Assembly: GCF_020907275.1 (NCBI RefSeq)
Contig: NZ_JAJJWI010000005.1
Span: 1-64,000, forward strand
Source: Pontibacter silvestris
GTDB lineage: Bacteria; Bacteroidota; Bacteroidia; Cytophagales; Hymenobacteraceae
DNA: 64,000 nt
Reading direction: 5' to 3'
Shown here: positions 34,732 to 44,060 of the stretch, one piece after another
How the letters are laid out: each line of letters starts with the position of its first letter
Numbering within the stretch: the first letter of the stretch is position 1
Notes under the pieces: generated by a model
Database searches by the model: none
What the model was told of the DNA's origin: nothing
The model's input: the letters and a program-made list of their open reading frames with translations, nothing else
Program-made: the position numbers and the translations under genes

Positions 34732-35022
34732 ATGGAAGAAGTAAGGGGACAGAAAGGCTATGCTAGTTTAGGCTCGGCACCTGATTACGAGTATTTTCTA
34801 GGAGCAGGCAATGACGACATGGAACAGGGTAGTCTGAGATATGGTTCAGGATGCATGCGTGGGAACGATGTGCAGGGAAGAAATGGAAGTTGCTCACAAG
34901 GTACACTAGCAGGCTCTTCGGGAGCCAGAGTGAATAGTGTGAACTACAAAAGCTTAAACATCTACAGCAGCCGGGATAATACTTTTGGCAGAACAGGAAA
35001 CCAAACAGAAACGAATAGTTAA
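34732..35022 (+). CDS. Small Gly/Ser/Asn-rich hypothetical protein
   Basis: 96 residues, polar and low in hydrophobics, with clusters of Gly, Ser, Asn and Arg (GSLRYGSG, NDVQGRNGSCSQG, GSSGARVNS). No signal peptide, domain or membrane segment. It is loosely similar in composition to the low-complexity protein at 5005-6177, but without the Tyr repeats. Support for being real is its terminator (35059-35105), the tandem repeat upstream and the ATG placement; homology is not seen. Could be a spurious frame. Confidence 0.45.
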   Translation: MEEVRGQKGYASLGSAPDYEYFLGAGNDDMEQGSLRYGSGCMRGNDVQGRNGSCSQGTLAGSSGARVNSVNYKSLNIYSSRDNTFGRTGNQTETNS

Positions 35023-35058
35023 TGCTATAGCACAGCTCTGGTTTTTCTCTTTAGTATC

Positions 35059-35105
35059 AAAAAGCCTTTGCAAAGCCCCTAAGGGTAACTTTGTGGAGGC
35101 TTTTT
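35059..35105 (+). terminator. Terminator of the small gene
   Basis: AAAAAGCCT/AGGCTTTTT outer arms with inner CAAAG/CTTTG pairing, ending in a T-run. 36 bp after the stop. Confidence 0.75.
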
Positions 35106-35212
35106 GATTTGTGAAGTTGTGGCAGCGGTTGTGTATTTAAATAAATCTATAGGCAACGAATGTAACCCGTTGTTGCTGGTGTAGTAAACAGTAGCAACTG
35201 ACAGTAAACTTC

Positions 35213-35680
35213 ATGCAGGCCATTATCTTCTGTGGCATACAAGCCAGTGGTAAATCAACTTTTTATAAAGAACTTTTCTTCAATACACATGTCCGTATTA
35301 GCCTGGACCTGCTGCGGACACGCTATCGGGAGAACCTGTTTTTGCAGGCTTGCCTGAAGACACAACAGCGTTTTGTGATAGACAATACAAACCCTACAGC
35401 AGAAGAGCGGAGAAAATACATAGAACTAGCCAAAGCAGCCCGTTATGAGGTGACGGGATACTATTTTGAAACAAGTGTGAAAGAAGCCTTAGCACGAAAC
35501 AGCCAACGCACAGGTAGATTCCTGGTGCCAGATAGAGGCATTTATGGTACACATAAGAAGCTGCAGATACCAACTGTGGCTGAAGGGTTTGATTACCTGT
35601 ACCTGGTACGTTTGAAGCAGGGCAGTGGCTATGAAGTTTACCCCATCCTTTCTGAACCTGGTTCATTCTGGCAACCCTAA
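35213..35680 (+). CDS. P-loop kinase-like ATP-binding protein
   Basis: 155 residues. Walker A GIQASGKST at residues 8-16, followed by the ISLDLLRTRYREN acceptor region, Walker B-like FVIDNTNPTAEERRKYI and the lid YYFETSVKEALARNSQR. This is the polynucleotide-kinase / gluconokinase-like fold seen in stand-alone bacterial AAA_33 proteins. The substrate could be a nucleic acid 5' end or a small metabolite. Single gene with no partner ligase. Short, complete domain. Confidence 0.85.
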   Translation: MQAIIFCGIQASGKSTFYKELFFNTHVRISLDLLRTRYRENLFLQACLKTQQRFVIDNTNPTAEERRKYIELAKAARYEVTGYYFETSVKEALARNSQRTGRFLVPDRGIYGTHKKLQIPTVAEGFDYLYLVRLKQGSGYEVYPILSEPGSFWQP

Positions 35681-36145
35681 AGTAATGATTCTCAACCTAG
35701 CTGGGAGCCTTTAGGATAATCCGTTACTAAAAGCTTCTGTTTAGTTTAACTCTATCGGACACGTTTATCAATAAATACCGTTTTGTACTGGTTTTCAGGA
35801 ATGAAGCCTTTATGATGGTTTTATGTATTTGTACTTTTTTTTGTTCTTATAATTTACCGAATACCGACTCACCAGTTAGCTTGCTGTGCTTTTAGTTATG
35901 GTAGTGGAGGTCATAATTCTCAAGTAGTTTACAGTAACTGTAGCTTTTATTCAGGTATAGACTTTTATTATAAATGAATATTCAGATAAGTAAATTACGT
36001 ATTTATTCGGGTAACGAGAGAAGGTTGTGCCCGTTTATACATCAAGCGGAACAAGAGAGAAAGATCAAGACAGCAGAGCGATTCCCATTATCCAAACTCC
36101 GAACACTTTAGCTATTTATACTATCACAAACTTAAAAATTGAATT
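35681..36145. other. Intergenic region, nothing recognised
   Basis: 465 bp, AT-rich, with no convincing ORF, palindrome or TAnnTTTG promoter at correct spacing. It must hold the promoter of the DUF4142 gene. Confidence 0.5.
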
Positions 36146-36682
36146 ATGAAAAAAACAGTATTTGAAAGTTGGAAAATATTTGCATTGTTGGTATCTCTTG
36201 TGGCTGTAACTTCTTGTGATGATGATGACGGTGATATTGGACTGAACCTAAGTGCGGAAGAATTTGTACAGCAAGCTGCTGTAACAGACATGTTCGAAAT
36301 CCAGACAGGGCAGATGGCTGTAGACAAATCCGAGACTTCTATGGTAGTAGACTTCGGGCAAATGATAGTAGACGATCACATGCAGACAAACACGCTTCTT
36401 AGTACGTTGGCAGATGAAAAGAACATTACTATGCCCACCGCCTTAACAGAAGAAAAAAGAGCTATCAGAGACAGGCTGGCAGGTAAAGATGGTGTAGAGT
36501 TTGATAAAGATTTTGCAGACTCACAGGTGCAGGCACACGAAGAAGCCGTGGAGCTTTACGAAAGAGCAACTAACGAGTTAGATGATGACGAACTCAGAGC
36601 GTTTGCAGAAACTGGCTTGCCTATTTTACAACAACATTTGCAGGAAGCCCGCGACCTTAAAGCAATAACAGATGCCATGTAA
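36146..36682 (+). CDS. DUF4142 lipoprotein, four-helix ferritin-like
   Basis: 178 residues. Signal peptide with lipobox VTSC (C24), followed at once by DDDDGD, the acidic lipoprotein-export signal that sends Bacteroidota lipoproteins to the cell surface. The mature part is an all-helical DUF4142 domain (SAEEFVQQAAVTDMFEIQTGQMA, MIVDDHMQTNTLLSTL, HEEAVELYERATNE). Such domains resemble ferritin-like bundles, but metal ligands are not clear. Surface or outer-membrane-anchored; role unknown, often linked with stress. Confidence 0.88.
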   Translation: MKKTVFESWKIFALLVSLVAVTSCDDDDGDIGLNLSAEEFVQQAAVTDMFEIQTGQMAVDKSETSMVVDFGQMIVDDHMQTNTLLSTLADEKNITMPTALTEEKRAIRDRLAGKDGVEFDKDFADSQVQAHEEAVELYERATNELDDDELRAFAETGLPILQQHLQEARDLKAITDAM

Positions 36683-36700
36683 GCATCTGTGGATGAATAA

Positions 36701-36745
36701 ATAAAAAAGCACGTGCTATATTAAATATAGCACGTGCTTTTTTAT
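36701..36745 (+). terminator. Near-loopless palindromic terminator
   Basis: Perfect 22-bp arms (36701-36722 and 36724-36745; core AAAAAAGCACGTGCTATATT) with one A between. The A-run and T-run make it work in both directions. It starts 18 bp after the DUF4142 stop. Confidence 0.85.
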
Positions 36746-36859
36746 GACCTTACTGTAAAAAGCATCGTTTTATATAATTTCCTGCTTTTTGAAACACAAT
36801 TTATACTCTTGCTGTTGGTGGAGTGCCCCAAATCACTATTTTTGGGAAACTTCATTTAT

Positions 36860-38107
36860 ATGATACAGCGGAGCACACGGCTGGATAACGTATTTTACGA
36901 AATCCGCGGGCCAATTTTTGAAAAAGCACAGGAGCTAGAGCGTCAGGGGTACAAAGTTACAAAGTTGAACATTGGGAATCCGGCACCTTTCGGTTTTGAC
37001 ACACCTGATGAGATTATTCATGATATAATACTGAACCTGCGCAATGCGCAGGGTTATACAGATTCTAAAGGCCTTTTTGCTGCCCGCAAAGCCATTATGC
37101 ATTACGCCCAGAGCAAAGCCATCCGCAATGTAAATATTGATGACATTATTATTGGTAATGGGGTTAGTGAGCTGATTTTACTGGCCATGCAGGCGTTATT
37201 AAATACAGGTGATGAAATACTTGTTCCCTCTCCTGACTACCCACTTTGGACAGCCTCGGTAACGCTATCCGGGGGAAAGGCGGTGCACTACTTTTGCGAT
37301 GAGCAGTCAGACTGGTACCCGGACCTGGAAGATATGGAGCGTAAAGTAACAAGCCGCACAAAGGGTATTGTCGTTATCAACCCCAATAATCCTACAGGTG
37401 CTGTTTATCCGTCTGACGTGTTGGAAAAAATAGTACGACTCGCTGAAAAGCATAAGCTTATTGTGTTTTCGGATGAGATCTATGACAAGATTTTGTATGA
37501 TGACACAGCACATTACTCAACGGCTGCACTTTCGGACGATACCTTGTTTCTAACTTTTAGTGGCTTGTCTAAAAATTACCGGGCGGCTGGTTTCCGTGCA
37601 GGTTGGGTAGTTATCAGCGGGAAAAAAGGTGATGCCAGATCTTATATAGAAGGTTTGAATGCCTTGGCCAGTATGCGCCTATGCAGCAATGCGCCCTCTC
37701 AGTTTGCCATTCAGACAGCGCTGGGAGGCTACCAGAGTATAAACGACCTGGTGTTGCCAAACGGCAGATTACGCCGCCAGCGCGACATGTGTTACGAAAA
37801 ATTAACATCTATTCCGGGAATTACCTGTGTAAAGCCAAAGGGTGCTTTTTACATGTTTCCCAAGATTGATGTAAAGAAATATAATATCTTGGATGACCAG
37901 CAGTTTGTGCTTGATTTCCTGTGTGAGCAACGGGTACTACTGGTGCAGGGGAGTGGCTTTAACTGGCGCAAGCCTGATCACTTCCGGGTGGTGTACCTGC
38001 CTACAGTGGAGGAACTGAATGAAACAATGGATAAGCTGGCACTGTTTTTACAAACCTACAAAGGAGCGCAGAATTTTAAGCTGCCTAAAGCGTTAGAGGT
38101 TATCTAA
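36860..38107 (+). CDS. PLP aminotransferase, alanine aminotransferase (AlaA)-like
   Basis: 415 residues from the ATG at 36860; the 42 upstream residues of the long frame are hydrophobic and lie outside the family. Fold type I: INPNNPTGAVY (Asn for the PLP pyridine/phosphate), SDEIYDK (Asp), and the Schiff-base Lys K238 in FSGLSKNYRAAGFRAGW. The N-terminal RSTRLDNVFYEIRGPIFEKA matches AlaA-type enzymes that make alanine from pyruvate and glutamate. Cytosolic. A separate transcript with a strong palindromic terminator. Confidence 0.9.
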   Translation: MIQRSTRLDNVFYEIRGPIFEKAQELERQGYKVTKLNIGNPAPFGFDTPDEIIHDIILNLRNAQGYTDSKGLFAARKAIMHYAQSKAIRNVNIDDIIIGNGVSELILLAMQALLNTGDEILVPSPDYPLWTASVTLSGGKAVHYFCDEQSDWYPDLEDMERKVTSRTKGIVVINPNNPTGAVYPSDVLEKIVRLAEKHKLIVFSDEIYDKILYDDTAHYSTAALSDDTLFLTFSGLSKNYRAAGFRAGWVVISGKKGDARSYIEGLNALASMRLCSNAPSQFAIQTALGGYQSINDLVLPNGRLRRQRDMCYEKLTSIPGITCVKPKGAFYMFPKIDVKKYNILDDQQFVLDFLCEQRVLLVQGSGFNWRKPDHFRVVYLPTVEELNETMDKLALFLQTYKGAQNFKLPKALEVI

Positions 38108-38123
38108 CTTCATGTTACTTATC

Positions 38124-38161
38124 AGCAAGAAAGGCTTCTCTAGAGAGAAGCCTTTCTTGCT
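38124..38161 (+). terminator. Near-loopless terminator of the aminotransferase gene
   Basis: 18-bp perfect arms (AGCAAGAAAGGCTTCTCT and complement) with a 2-nt spacer, 17 bp after the stop. The downstream T-tract is short (GCTTT). Confidence 0.75.
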
Positions 38162-38326
38162 TTAGCAGGACAGGATAAAGAAGGCCCTTGTACGCAGCAT
38201 GTAAATAGTTGACCATTTTTAGCAAATGTTTGTACGGACCTTACTGCTGTGCTCTTATCTGATACAGTCAAGTTTTAAGATTTCTTTATTTTCTGTATCC
38301 TTATTCATTAAACAGAAACTTTACCC

Positions 38327-40057
38327 ATGGAAAAAATACTTTTTACGCTTACACTTTTGTGGGCCTATAGCTCCTACGGAAGTGATTATTATGTATCACC
38401 TACCGACACTACTAATCTTTCAAGAGCTATCCGTTCTGCTATAAGCCTAAAAAATCATATCAAAGAGGGTATTGGCGAGGGAGAATATCCCAACGGATCT
38501 AAAGAAATCATTCAAAAGTCTATTAATAGCGCAAAGGTTTTACTGGCTAAAGTTAGCAGCTTGGAACAGAAGCAGCTAGATTCTGCTGCTTACAGTGTAG
38601 CAGATAAGCTTGTGCTGATAGAGGCTTCTGTTAAGCTTTCTGATAACCCTTTAGTTGACTCAAAAGCTACAAAAGAAACCGTTTACCTTTATAAAAACCT
38701 GGGGAAGTTAAGTAGCAATCATAACTATCTGTTTGGCATGCACGATGCAACGGCTTATGGTATAAATGCCGATAGCACTAACTGGCACGACGATGGGACA
38801 GGCGAGAAATCAGATGTAAAAGAGGTGACAGGTTCTCATCCGGCCTTGTTTAGTGAAGATGTAAGCGAAATAGCCAGTGAAGAACTGTATGAAATACCTG
38901 ACAACTTTAACCAGATGGTAAAAGCTTATAACTGGGGAGGAGTGGTTACTTTTTGCTGGCACATGCGCGACCCGGTCAATAACACGTTCTACTGGAACGA
39001 GATCAAACCAGAATATAATGTGGTGAAATCTATTTCTCCGGGAGGCAAGCACCATGAATGGTATAAGGACAATCTAAATAAACTGGCCTTTTATATGAAA
39101 AGCCTCCGGGGCAGGAACGGAGAAGCTGTTCCTGTTATTTTCAGACCTTTTCATGAGCATAATGGTAGCTGGTTCTGGTGGGGAAAGCCACACGCCAGCA
39201 CAGAAGAATACAATGACATCTGGAAGTTTACAGTACGTTACCTGCGGGATACCCTGAACGTGCATAATCTGATCTATGCTTATTCTCCTGACCTGGGGCC
39301 GATTCAGAAGAAATCAGATTACATGGAGATTTACCCGGGAGATGACTATGTAGATATGTTTGGAGTAGATTACTATTTCGGAGACAGTACAGCAGCTACC
39401 AGAGAGAAGTTTCAGCAGGGTTTGGCTGGTATAGTGGAATATGCGGATGAAAGAGGTAAAATAGCAGCGCTAACCGAGTTTGGCGACAGATTGAACGACG
39501 ATGGTACAGATATGTTGGAAATAGATAATTTCTACACACAAACGATACTAAATACTATACAGGCCAGCCCCAAAGCAAGCCGTATTGCTTTTCTGGCTAC
39601 CTGGCGAAACGGACATACCAAACACCACTTTGCACCTTACCCAAGGCATAAAGAAGCTGATGACTTTGTTAGATTTTACGAAGATACCGCAGCCGTTTTC
39701 CTGGACGAGATGGTAAACATGTACGATGGCGTAATAACAGGAAAACCCAGAAGGTTAAGTGATGTAACTGAAATCTATTCTTTTAGAACTTCCAATAGTG
39801 ACAGTACTACTATCAATGACAATGCCATTGTGGTTTATGCTCCTAAGGGTGCTAAGCTTAAGAAACTGGCTCCCGTATTTAAGGTAGCAGATGGTGCTAC
39901 GGTTAGAGTAAATGGCGTTGTGCAGCAAAGTGGCGAAACCGTTCATAGCTTTAAGAAGCCGGTAACATACACTGTTATAGCAGAAAACGGAAAAGAGGCC
40001 AGAGAGTACACTGTTGTAGCTAAAAAAGTCAAATCAAGCACCTACATTAATAAATAA
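38327..40057 (+). CDS. Secreted GH26 beta-mannanase-like hydrolase with FIVAR-like and C-terminal Ig-like modules
   Basis: 576 residues. Signal peptide 1-18. Residues about 28-110 are a helical FIVAR-like module (repeated L-x-x-A-I-x-x-A). The GH26 domain (about 120-460) has acid/base E277 in RPFHEHNGSWFWW and nucleophile E384 in ALTEFGDRLNDD, plus the GMHDATAYG start, all characteristic of beta-mannanases. The last 90 residues form a beta-rich module like DUF5018/Ig domains. It would cut mannan or glucomannan outside the cell or at the surface; no lipobox is seen. It stands alone, not in a classical mannan PUL. Confidence 0.9.
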   Translation: MEKILFTLTLLWAYSSYGSDYYVSPTDTTNLSRAIRSAISLKNHIKEGIGEGEYPNGSKEIIQKSINSAKVLLAKVSSLEQKQLDSAAYSVADKLVLIEASVKLSDNPLVDSKATKETVYLYKNLGKLSSNHNYLFGMHDATAYGINADSTNWHDDGTGEKSDVKEVTGSHPALFSEDVSEIASEELYEIPDNFNQMVKAYNWGGVVTFCWHMRDPVNNTFYWNEIKPEYNVVKSISPGGKHHEWYKDNLNKLAFYMKSLRGRNGEAVPVIFRPFHEHNGSWFWWGKPHASTEEYNDIWKFTVRYLRDTLNVHNLIYAYSPDLGPIQKKSDYMEIYPGDDYVDMFGVDYYFGDSTAATREKFQQGLAGIVEYADERGKIAALTEFGDRLNDDGTDMLEIDNFYTQTILNTIQASPKASRIAFLATWRNGHTKHHFAPYPRHKEADDFVRFYEDTAAVFLDEMVNMYDGVITGKPRRLSDVTEIYSFRTSNSDSTTINDNAIVVYAPKGAKLKKLAPVFKVADGATVRVNGVVQQSGETVHSFKKPVTYTVIAENGKEAREYTVVAKKVKSSTYINK

Positions 40058-40095
40058 GCTTTAAGGCTGGCAATTTATAAAATGCGTTGGCGTAC

Positions 40096-40152
40096 GAAAC
40101 GTAAAGCCGGAATAGCTACTTGCTTAGGGTCGCTATTCCGGCTTTACGTTTC
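40096..40152. repeat. 21-bp inverted repeat between GH26 and CurA genes
   Basis: Perfect 21-bp arms (40096-40116 and 40132-40152; core GTAAAGCCGGAATAGC) with a 15-nt loop. There is no T-tract after it, so a simple terminator is less certain. It lies 38 bp after the GH26 stop and 103 bp before the next ATG. Confidence 0.65.
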
Positions 40153-40254
40153 AATAACAAATTTGCAAGAAGCCTGGCTTCTTGCTTCATGACTTCTTTA
40201 ATATAACTCATGTTGCTGGTTCTGCGTGTAACTATAGTTATCAATAAGCAAATT

Positions 40255-41271
40255 ATGAAAACAAGAAGCATTTTACTGAACAGCCGCCCACAAGGCATGC
40301 CGACGCAGGAAAACTTTAAATTTACAGAAGAAGACTTGCCAGAGCTACAGGAGGGAGAGGTGCTGTTAAAAGCTCTTTATGTTTCTGTAGACCCGTATAT
40401 GCGTGGTCGTATGAGCGATGCAAAATCGTATGCGGCACCTTATAAAGTGCATGAGCCTATAATGGGAGGCATTGTGGCAGAGGTGGTAGAGAGCCGGAAT
40501 AATCAGTATAAAAAAGGAACCATAGTGGAGGGGCGCCTGCCCTGGCAAACCTACAGCATCTCTCAGGGCAAAGGCCTGAATGTAATAGATCCGGACCTGG
40601 CACCACTTGGGTATTACCTAGGTGTATTGGGTATGCCCGGGCTTACGGCATATTTTGGCTTGCTGCGCATCGGCGACCCTAAAGAAGGTGAAACAGTAGT
40701 GGTATCCGGGGCAGCAGGTGCAGTAGGTACCGTAGTCGGGCAGATTGCTAAAATTAAAGGCTGCCGTGTAGTCGGTATTGCCGGATCAGATGATAAAATG
40801 AAGTACTTGCAAGGTAAACTGGGCTTTGACGAAGCCATCAACTACAAAACCACAGATAACATAGCAGCGGCTCTGGAAGCTGCCTGCCCGGATGGGGTAG
40901 ACATCTACTTTGATAATGTGGGCGGAGAAATCTCTGATGCAGTTTATCCGCTGCTCAACAACTTTGCCCGAATTGCTGTTTGTGGCCAGATTTCTCTTTA
41001 CAATACTACCACACAACCAACAGGGCCTCGTGTTGAACCAATCCTGTTAAGAACCAAATCGCTTATGAAAGGCTTTATTGTGGGCGACTACGCCAGTGAT
41101 TTTAGACAGGGCGTAAAAGAGTTGGCTGCTTGGGTAAAAGATGGAAAGCTACAGTATGAACAGACTATTACAGATGGTTTTGACCAGATACCAGATGCAT
41201 TTCTGGGCTTGTTTAAAGGCGAAAACACAGGTAAGCAATTAGTACACGTAGCAGACCCAGGCGAAGAATAA
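40255..41271 (+). CDS. NADP-dependent oxidoreductase, CurA/leukotriene B4 dehydrogenase type (zinc-free MDR)
   Basis: 338 residues from the ATG at 40255; the long-frame 15-residue extension is not family-like. MDR fold with no catalytic zinc cysteines. N-terminal NSRPQGMPTQENF, the SVDPYMRGRM motif and the cofactor-binding GAAGAVGTVVGQIAK (Rossmann) are typical. DNVGGEISDAV is the conserved quinone-oxidoreductase segment. It reduces C=C bonds of enones or prostaglandin-like substrates with NADPH. It is followed 147 bp later by the YqhD-like gene, also an NAD(P)H reductase, suggesting joint aldehyde/enone detoxification. Confidence 0.88.
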   Translation: MKTRSILLNSRPQGMPTQENFKFTEEDLPELQEGEVLLKALYVSVDPYMRGRMSDAKSYAAPYKVHEPIMGGIVAEVVESRNNQYKKGTIVEGRLPWQTYSISQGKGLNVIDPDLAPLGYYLGVLGMPGLTAYFGLLRIGDPKEGETVVVSGAAGAVGTVVGQIAKIKGCRVVGIAGSDDKMKYLQGKLGFDEAINYKTTDNIAAALEAACPDGVDIYFDNVGGEISDAVYPLLNNFARIAVCGQISLYNTTTQPTGPRVEPILLRTKSLMKGFIVGDYASDFRQGVKELAAWVKDGKLQYEQTITDGFDQIPDAFLGLFKGENTGKQLVHVADPGEE

Positions 41272-41335
41272 GTTTGCAGATAATTGTTGTAACTAATTTT
41301 TATTCCTCTTCCGGATGCCTATTTTTGCGTAACAA

Positions 41336-41347
41336 TTGTATATACAA
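41336..41347. promoter_or_regulatory. Short palindrome upstream of the alcohol dehydrogenase gene
   Basis: Perfect 12-bp palindrome TTGTATATACAA, 71 bp before the ATG at 41418, just after a TTTG at 41324. A possible operator for the nearby TetR-family regulator, which is only a guess. Confidence 0.3.
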
Positions 41348-41417
41348 ATATCTGCTGTCAGTTTAGTTATTGTTACAAGTGGCAGTAGCATCTTAATAAT
41401 TTAAAGTTTACAAACAG

Positions 41418-42581
41418 ATGAATAATTTTAAATTTTATAATCCTGTTAAGATCATTTTTGGGAAAGGCCAAATTGCAGAGCTTGCTAATGAGGTACCTAA
41501 AGGAGCCCGTGTGCTAATGACCTATGGTGGAGGAAGTATTAAAAAGAATGGCGTTTATGACCAGGTACTGGCAGCGCTAAGTAATAACACAGTTGTGGAG
41601 TTTGGTGGTATAGAGCCAAACCCTCATTACGAAACCCTTATGAAGGCTGTAAAGCTGGGGCAGGAGCAAAACATTGATTTCATACTTTCTGTTGGAGGAG
41701 GCTCAGTACTGGACGGAACAAAGTTTATTGCAGCTGCTATGAAGTTCGAACATGGAGACCCATGGAAGCTGTTATCAGAGAAAGCAACCTACAAAGCAAC
41801 AGCAGCTGTACCATTCGGTGCCGTGCTTACATTGCCTGCTACTGGCTCTGAAATGAACTCCGGAGCCGTGATTACCCGCGTAGAAACAAAAGAGAAGCTT
41901 TCTTTTGGTAGCCCTTTTACGTTCCCCAGGTTTTCAGTGCTTGACCCTGAGACCTGCTTCACCTTGCCTCCACGCCAGATCAGTAATGGTATTGCCGATG
42001 CCTTTACACACGTAATGGAGCAGTACCTGACCTACCCTGTTAACGCTCCATTGCAGGATCGTATAGCAGAGGGTATTCTGCTAACATTGATAGAGGAGGG
42101 GCCAAAAGTCCTCAAGAATCCTTCTGATTACGATGCAATGGCTAACTTTATGTGGTCGGCCACGATGGCACTAAATGGACTGATTAGCACAGGTGTACCT
42201 GCAGACTGGGCTACACACATGATTGGACACGAGCTAACGGCCCTGCATGGCATAGATCATGCGCGTACCTTAGCTATAGTACTGCCATCTTTGCTGCGTT
42301 ACAAGAGCGAGGCAAAAAAAGAGAAACTGTTGCAGTACGGCGAGCGCATCTGGAATATTACAGAGGGTAACGAAGCTGAAAGGATAGAAGCAACTGTTCA
42401 GGCTACAGTTAACTTCTTTGAATCCCTGGAGATACCAACAAAGCTGAAAGATTACGATGTAAATAGGGACACCATTAAAGAAATCGTAGATCGTTTTCAG
42501 AAAAGAGGCGTGAAAAACCTGGGCGAACGAGCCGATATTCAGGCAGAAGATGTAGAGAAGATACTGGAGATGAGCCTGTAA
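41418..42581 (+). CDS. Iron-containing alcohol/aldehyde dehydrogenase, YqhD/BDH type
   Basis: 387 residues, the family length. The metal ligands fall at D194, H198, H267 and H281, the same residue numbers as in E. coli YqhD. GGGSVLDGTKFIA is the NADP/phosphate-binding loop. It is expected to reduce aldehydes with NADPH in the cytosol, including those formed during lipid peroxidation. The divergent TetR gene just beyond (42652-43269), sharing the terminator, is convergent and not an obvious local repressor. Confidence 0.93.
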   Translation: MNNFKFYNPVKIIFGKGQIAELANEVPKGARVLMTYGGGSIKKNGVYDQVLAALSNNTVVEFGGIEPNPHYETLMKAVKLGQEQNIDFILSVGGGSVLDGTKFIAAAMKFEHGDPWKLLSEKATYKATAAVPFGAVLTLPATGSEMNSGAVITRVETKEKLSFGSPFTFPRFSVLDPETCFTLPPRQISNGIADAFTHVMEQYLTYPVNAPLQDRIAEGILLTLIEEGPKVLKNPSDYDAMANFMWSATMALNGLISTGVPADWATHMIGHELTALHGIDHARTLAIVLPSLLRYKSEAKKEKLLQYGERIWNITEGNEAERIEATVQATVNFFESLEIPTKLKDYDVNRDTIKEIVDRFQKRGVKNLGERADIQAEDVEKILEMSL

Positions 42582-42598
42582 AGGTAGTTAGTTTAAAC

Positions 42599-42641
42599 AA
42601 AAAAGAAGCCACTGATGAGCAAGTTCAGTGGCTTCTTTTTT
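42599..42641. terminator. Bidirectional terminator
   Basis: 17-bp perfect arms (AAAAAAGAAGCCACTGA and complement) with a 9-nt loop, between convergent yqhD-like and TetR genes. Confidence 0.85.
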
Positions 42642-42651
42642 ATGAAACTGT

Positions 42652-43269
42652 TTATATGGTATGGGGCTTATCCAGTATACCATTGAAAAGGACTTTTGTA
42701 ATCCCTTCAAATACAGCGGCGGGTGAATCAGGTAATTCTTGTAACAGCTCTTCAGGAATTTGGCGGACAAAATCAGGATCAAACATTTTTTCTAAGGCAC
42801 AAGCATAAAGCAGTACAGTAAGAGGTTGGTTTATATCATTTCGTATACACCCATCGCGCACTCCCTCATCAAGCAAGACACTAAAACGCAGGAAAGCAGA
42901 TTCAGCTTTGAGTTTCTGCATGAGCTCCCAGGCGACCGGAGCATTCCTCTTTACATCTTCCACAAAAGATGGAGAAATCTCAAGCATTCTGATGCCAGCA
43001 AGAGTAAATATTTTACTTATTTTTTCAGGATAAGAGAGCATCTCTTCTTTCATTATACCAGCAGCCATTTCCTGTATCTCTGCATTATATTCTCTGATAA
43101 CAACACAAAGTAACTCCTCCTTACTCTTAAAATGCTGGTACAATGTTTTTTTGCTCATTCCTAACTGGCGGGCCAGTTCTGTCATCAGTATCTTACTGTA
43201 GCCCTGGGTAAAGAACATCTGTTGGGCTTGTTGTACTATCCTATCCCGACTTTTAACAGGTTCTTTCAT
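42652..43269 (-). CDS. TetR/AcrR-family transcriptional regulator
   Basis: 205 residues. N-terminal TetR HTH: IVQQAQQMFFTQGYSKILMTELARQLGMSKKTLYQHFKSK, with the family helix-turn-helix. The variable C-terminal ligand domain (about 60-205) is all-helical with a Cys in LLYACALEKM. It may control the adjacent oxidoreductases or the divergent RidA gene; the 316-bp gap upstream is the likely operator region, but no palindrome was found there. Confidence 0.9.
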   Translation of the reverse strand: MKEPVKSRDRIVQQAQQMFFTQGYSKILMTELARQLGMSKKTLYQHFKSKEELLCVVIREYNAEIQEMAAGIMKEEMLSYPEKISKIFTLAGIRMLEISPSFVEDVKRNAPVAWELMQKLKAESAFLRFSVLLDEGVRDGCIRNDINQPLTVLLYACALEKMFDPDFVRQIPEELLQELPDSPAAVFEGITKVLFNGILDKPHTI

Positions 43270-43585
43270 TAACTCTTTTTTTAATTTTTAAATGCCTTTA
43301 CTCAACATAGCCTTGCTTCAGATGATGTTAGGGAACATGAACGTTCTTCATGGCTTATGCAAAGGCACAGAGGATAGTACGACGTTAAGTAGTATAAGTA
43401 TTTTAACTTTAATTATTTCTACGGATAAAACATAGTTCTTCTACTTACCCAAAGTTAGAGGTGTTTCTCGAGCTATTTAATGGAAGCTTCAGAAACAGGT
43501 GCTTGTACAGTAGCAGTTATATAAACAGATGCTTATATTGCATAAAGGTCTTTTTATTATTCAGAAACTAAACTAACAGGAAACA
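43270..43585. other. Divergent intergenic region TetR / RidA
   Basis: 316 bp, AT-rich. No clear palindrome or consensus promoter was seen by eye. Confidence 0.45.
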
Positions 43586-44053
43586 ATGCGTTCTGCTTTC
43601 TCTCTTCTGCTTATGTGTCTGCTACTTTCTTCTGCCTCCTTTGCACAGAGCAAAATCAAACAAAAGGAGCCCGCCAAAAGAATTATTAAATCAGAGCAGG
43701 CTCCCCAACCTATAGGACCGTACAGCCAAGGTGTGTTGGCAAAGGGATTTTTATTTGTAGCTGGCCAGGTGGGGGCTAACCCTGAAACACGGCAGTTGGT
43801 AACAGAAAGCTTCGAAGCTGAAGCCAAACAGGTAATGGAAAATCTGCAGGCAATTCTAAAAGCGGCTGGGTTGGATTTCAACAATGTAGTAAAGACTACT
43901 ATCTATATGAAAGATATTTCTCAGTTCTCCAAAGTAAATGAAATCTACGGGAAGTATTTTACAGCTGATCCCCCTGCCCGTGAAACAGTTCAGGTAGCTG
44001 ATTTGCCGGGCGGTGCTAATGTAGAAATTTCGGTGATCGCAGTAGTGGAATAG
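43586..44053 (+). CDS. Secreted RidA-family (YjgF/UK114) protein
   Basis: 155 residues. An N-terminal signal peptide (SAFSLLLMCLLLSSASFA-QS) is unusual for this normally cytosolic family. The RidA core starts at QAPQPIGPYSQGVLAKGFLFVAGQVG; the imine/enamine deaminase Arg is R132 in DPPARETVQV, and E147 in GANVEISV is the conserved Glu. It would hydrolyse reactive 2-aminoacrylate-type imines, here in the periplasm. That fits the neighbouring extracytoplasmic amino-acid enzymes (Tat-exported oxidase and aminotransferases). Confidence 0.9.
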   Translation: MRSAFSLLLMCLLLSSASFAQSKIKQKEPAKRIIKSEQAPQPIGPYSQGVLAKGFLFVAGQVGANPETRQLVTESFEAEAKQVMENLQAILKAAGLDFNNVVKTTIYMKDISQFSKVNEIYGKYFTADPPARETVQVADLPGGANVEISVIAVVE

Positions 44054-44060
44054 GAGGTGA

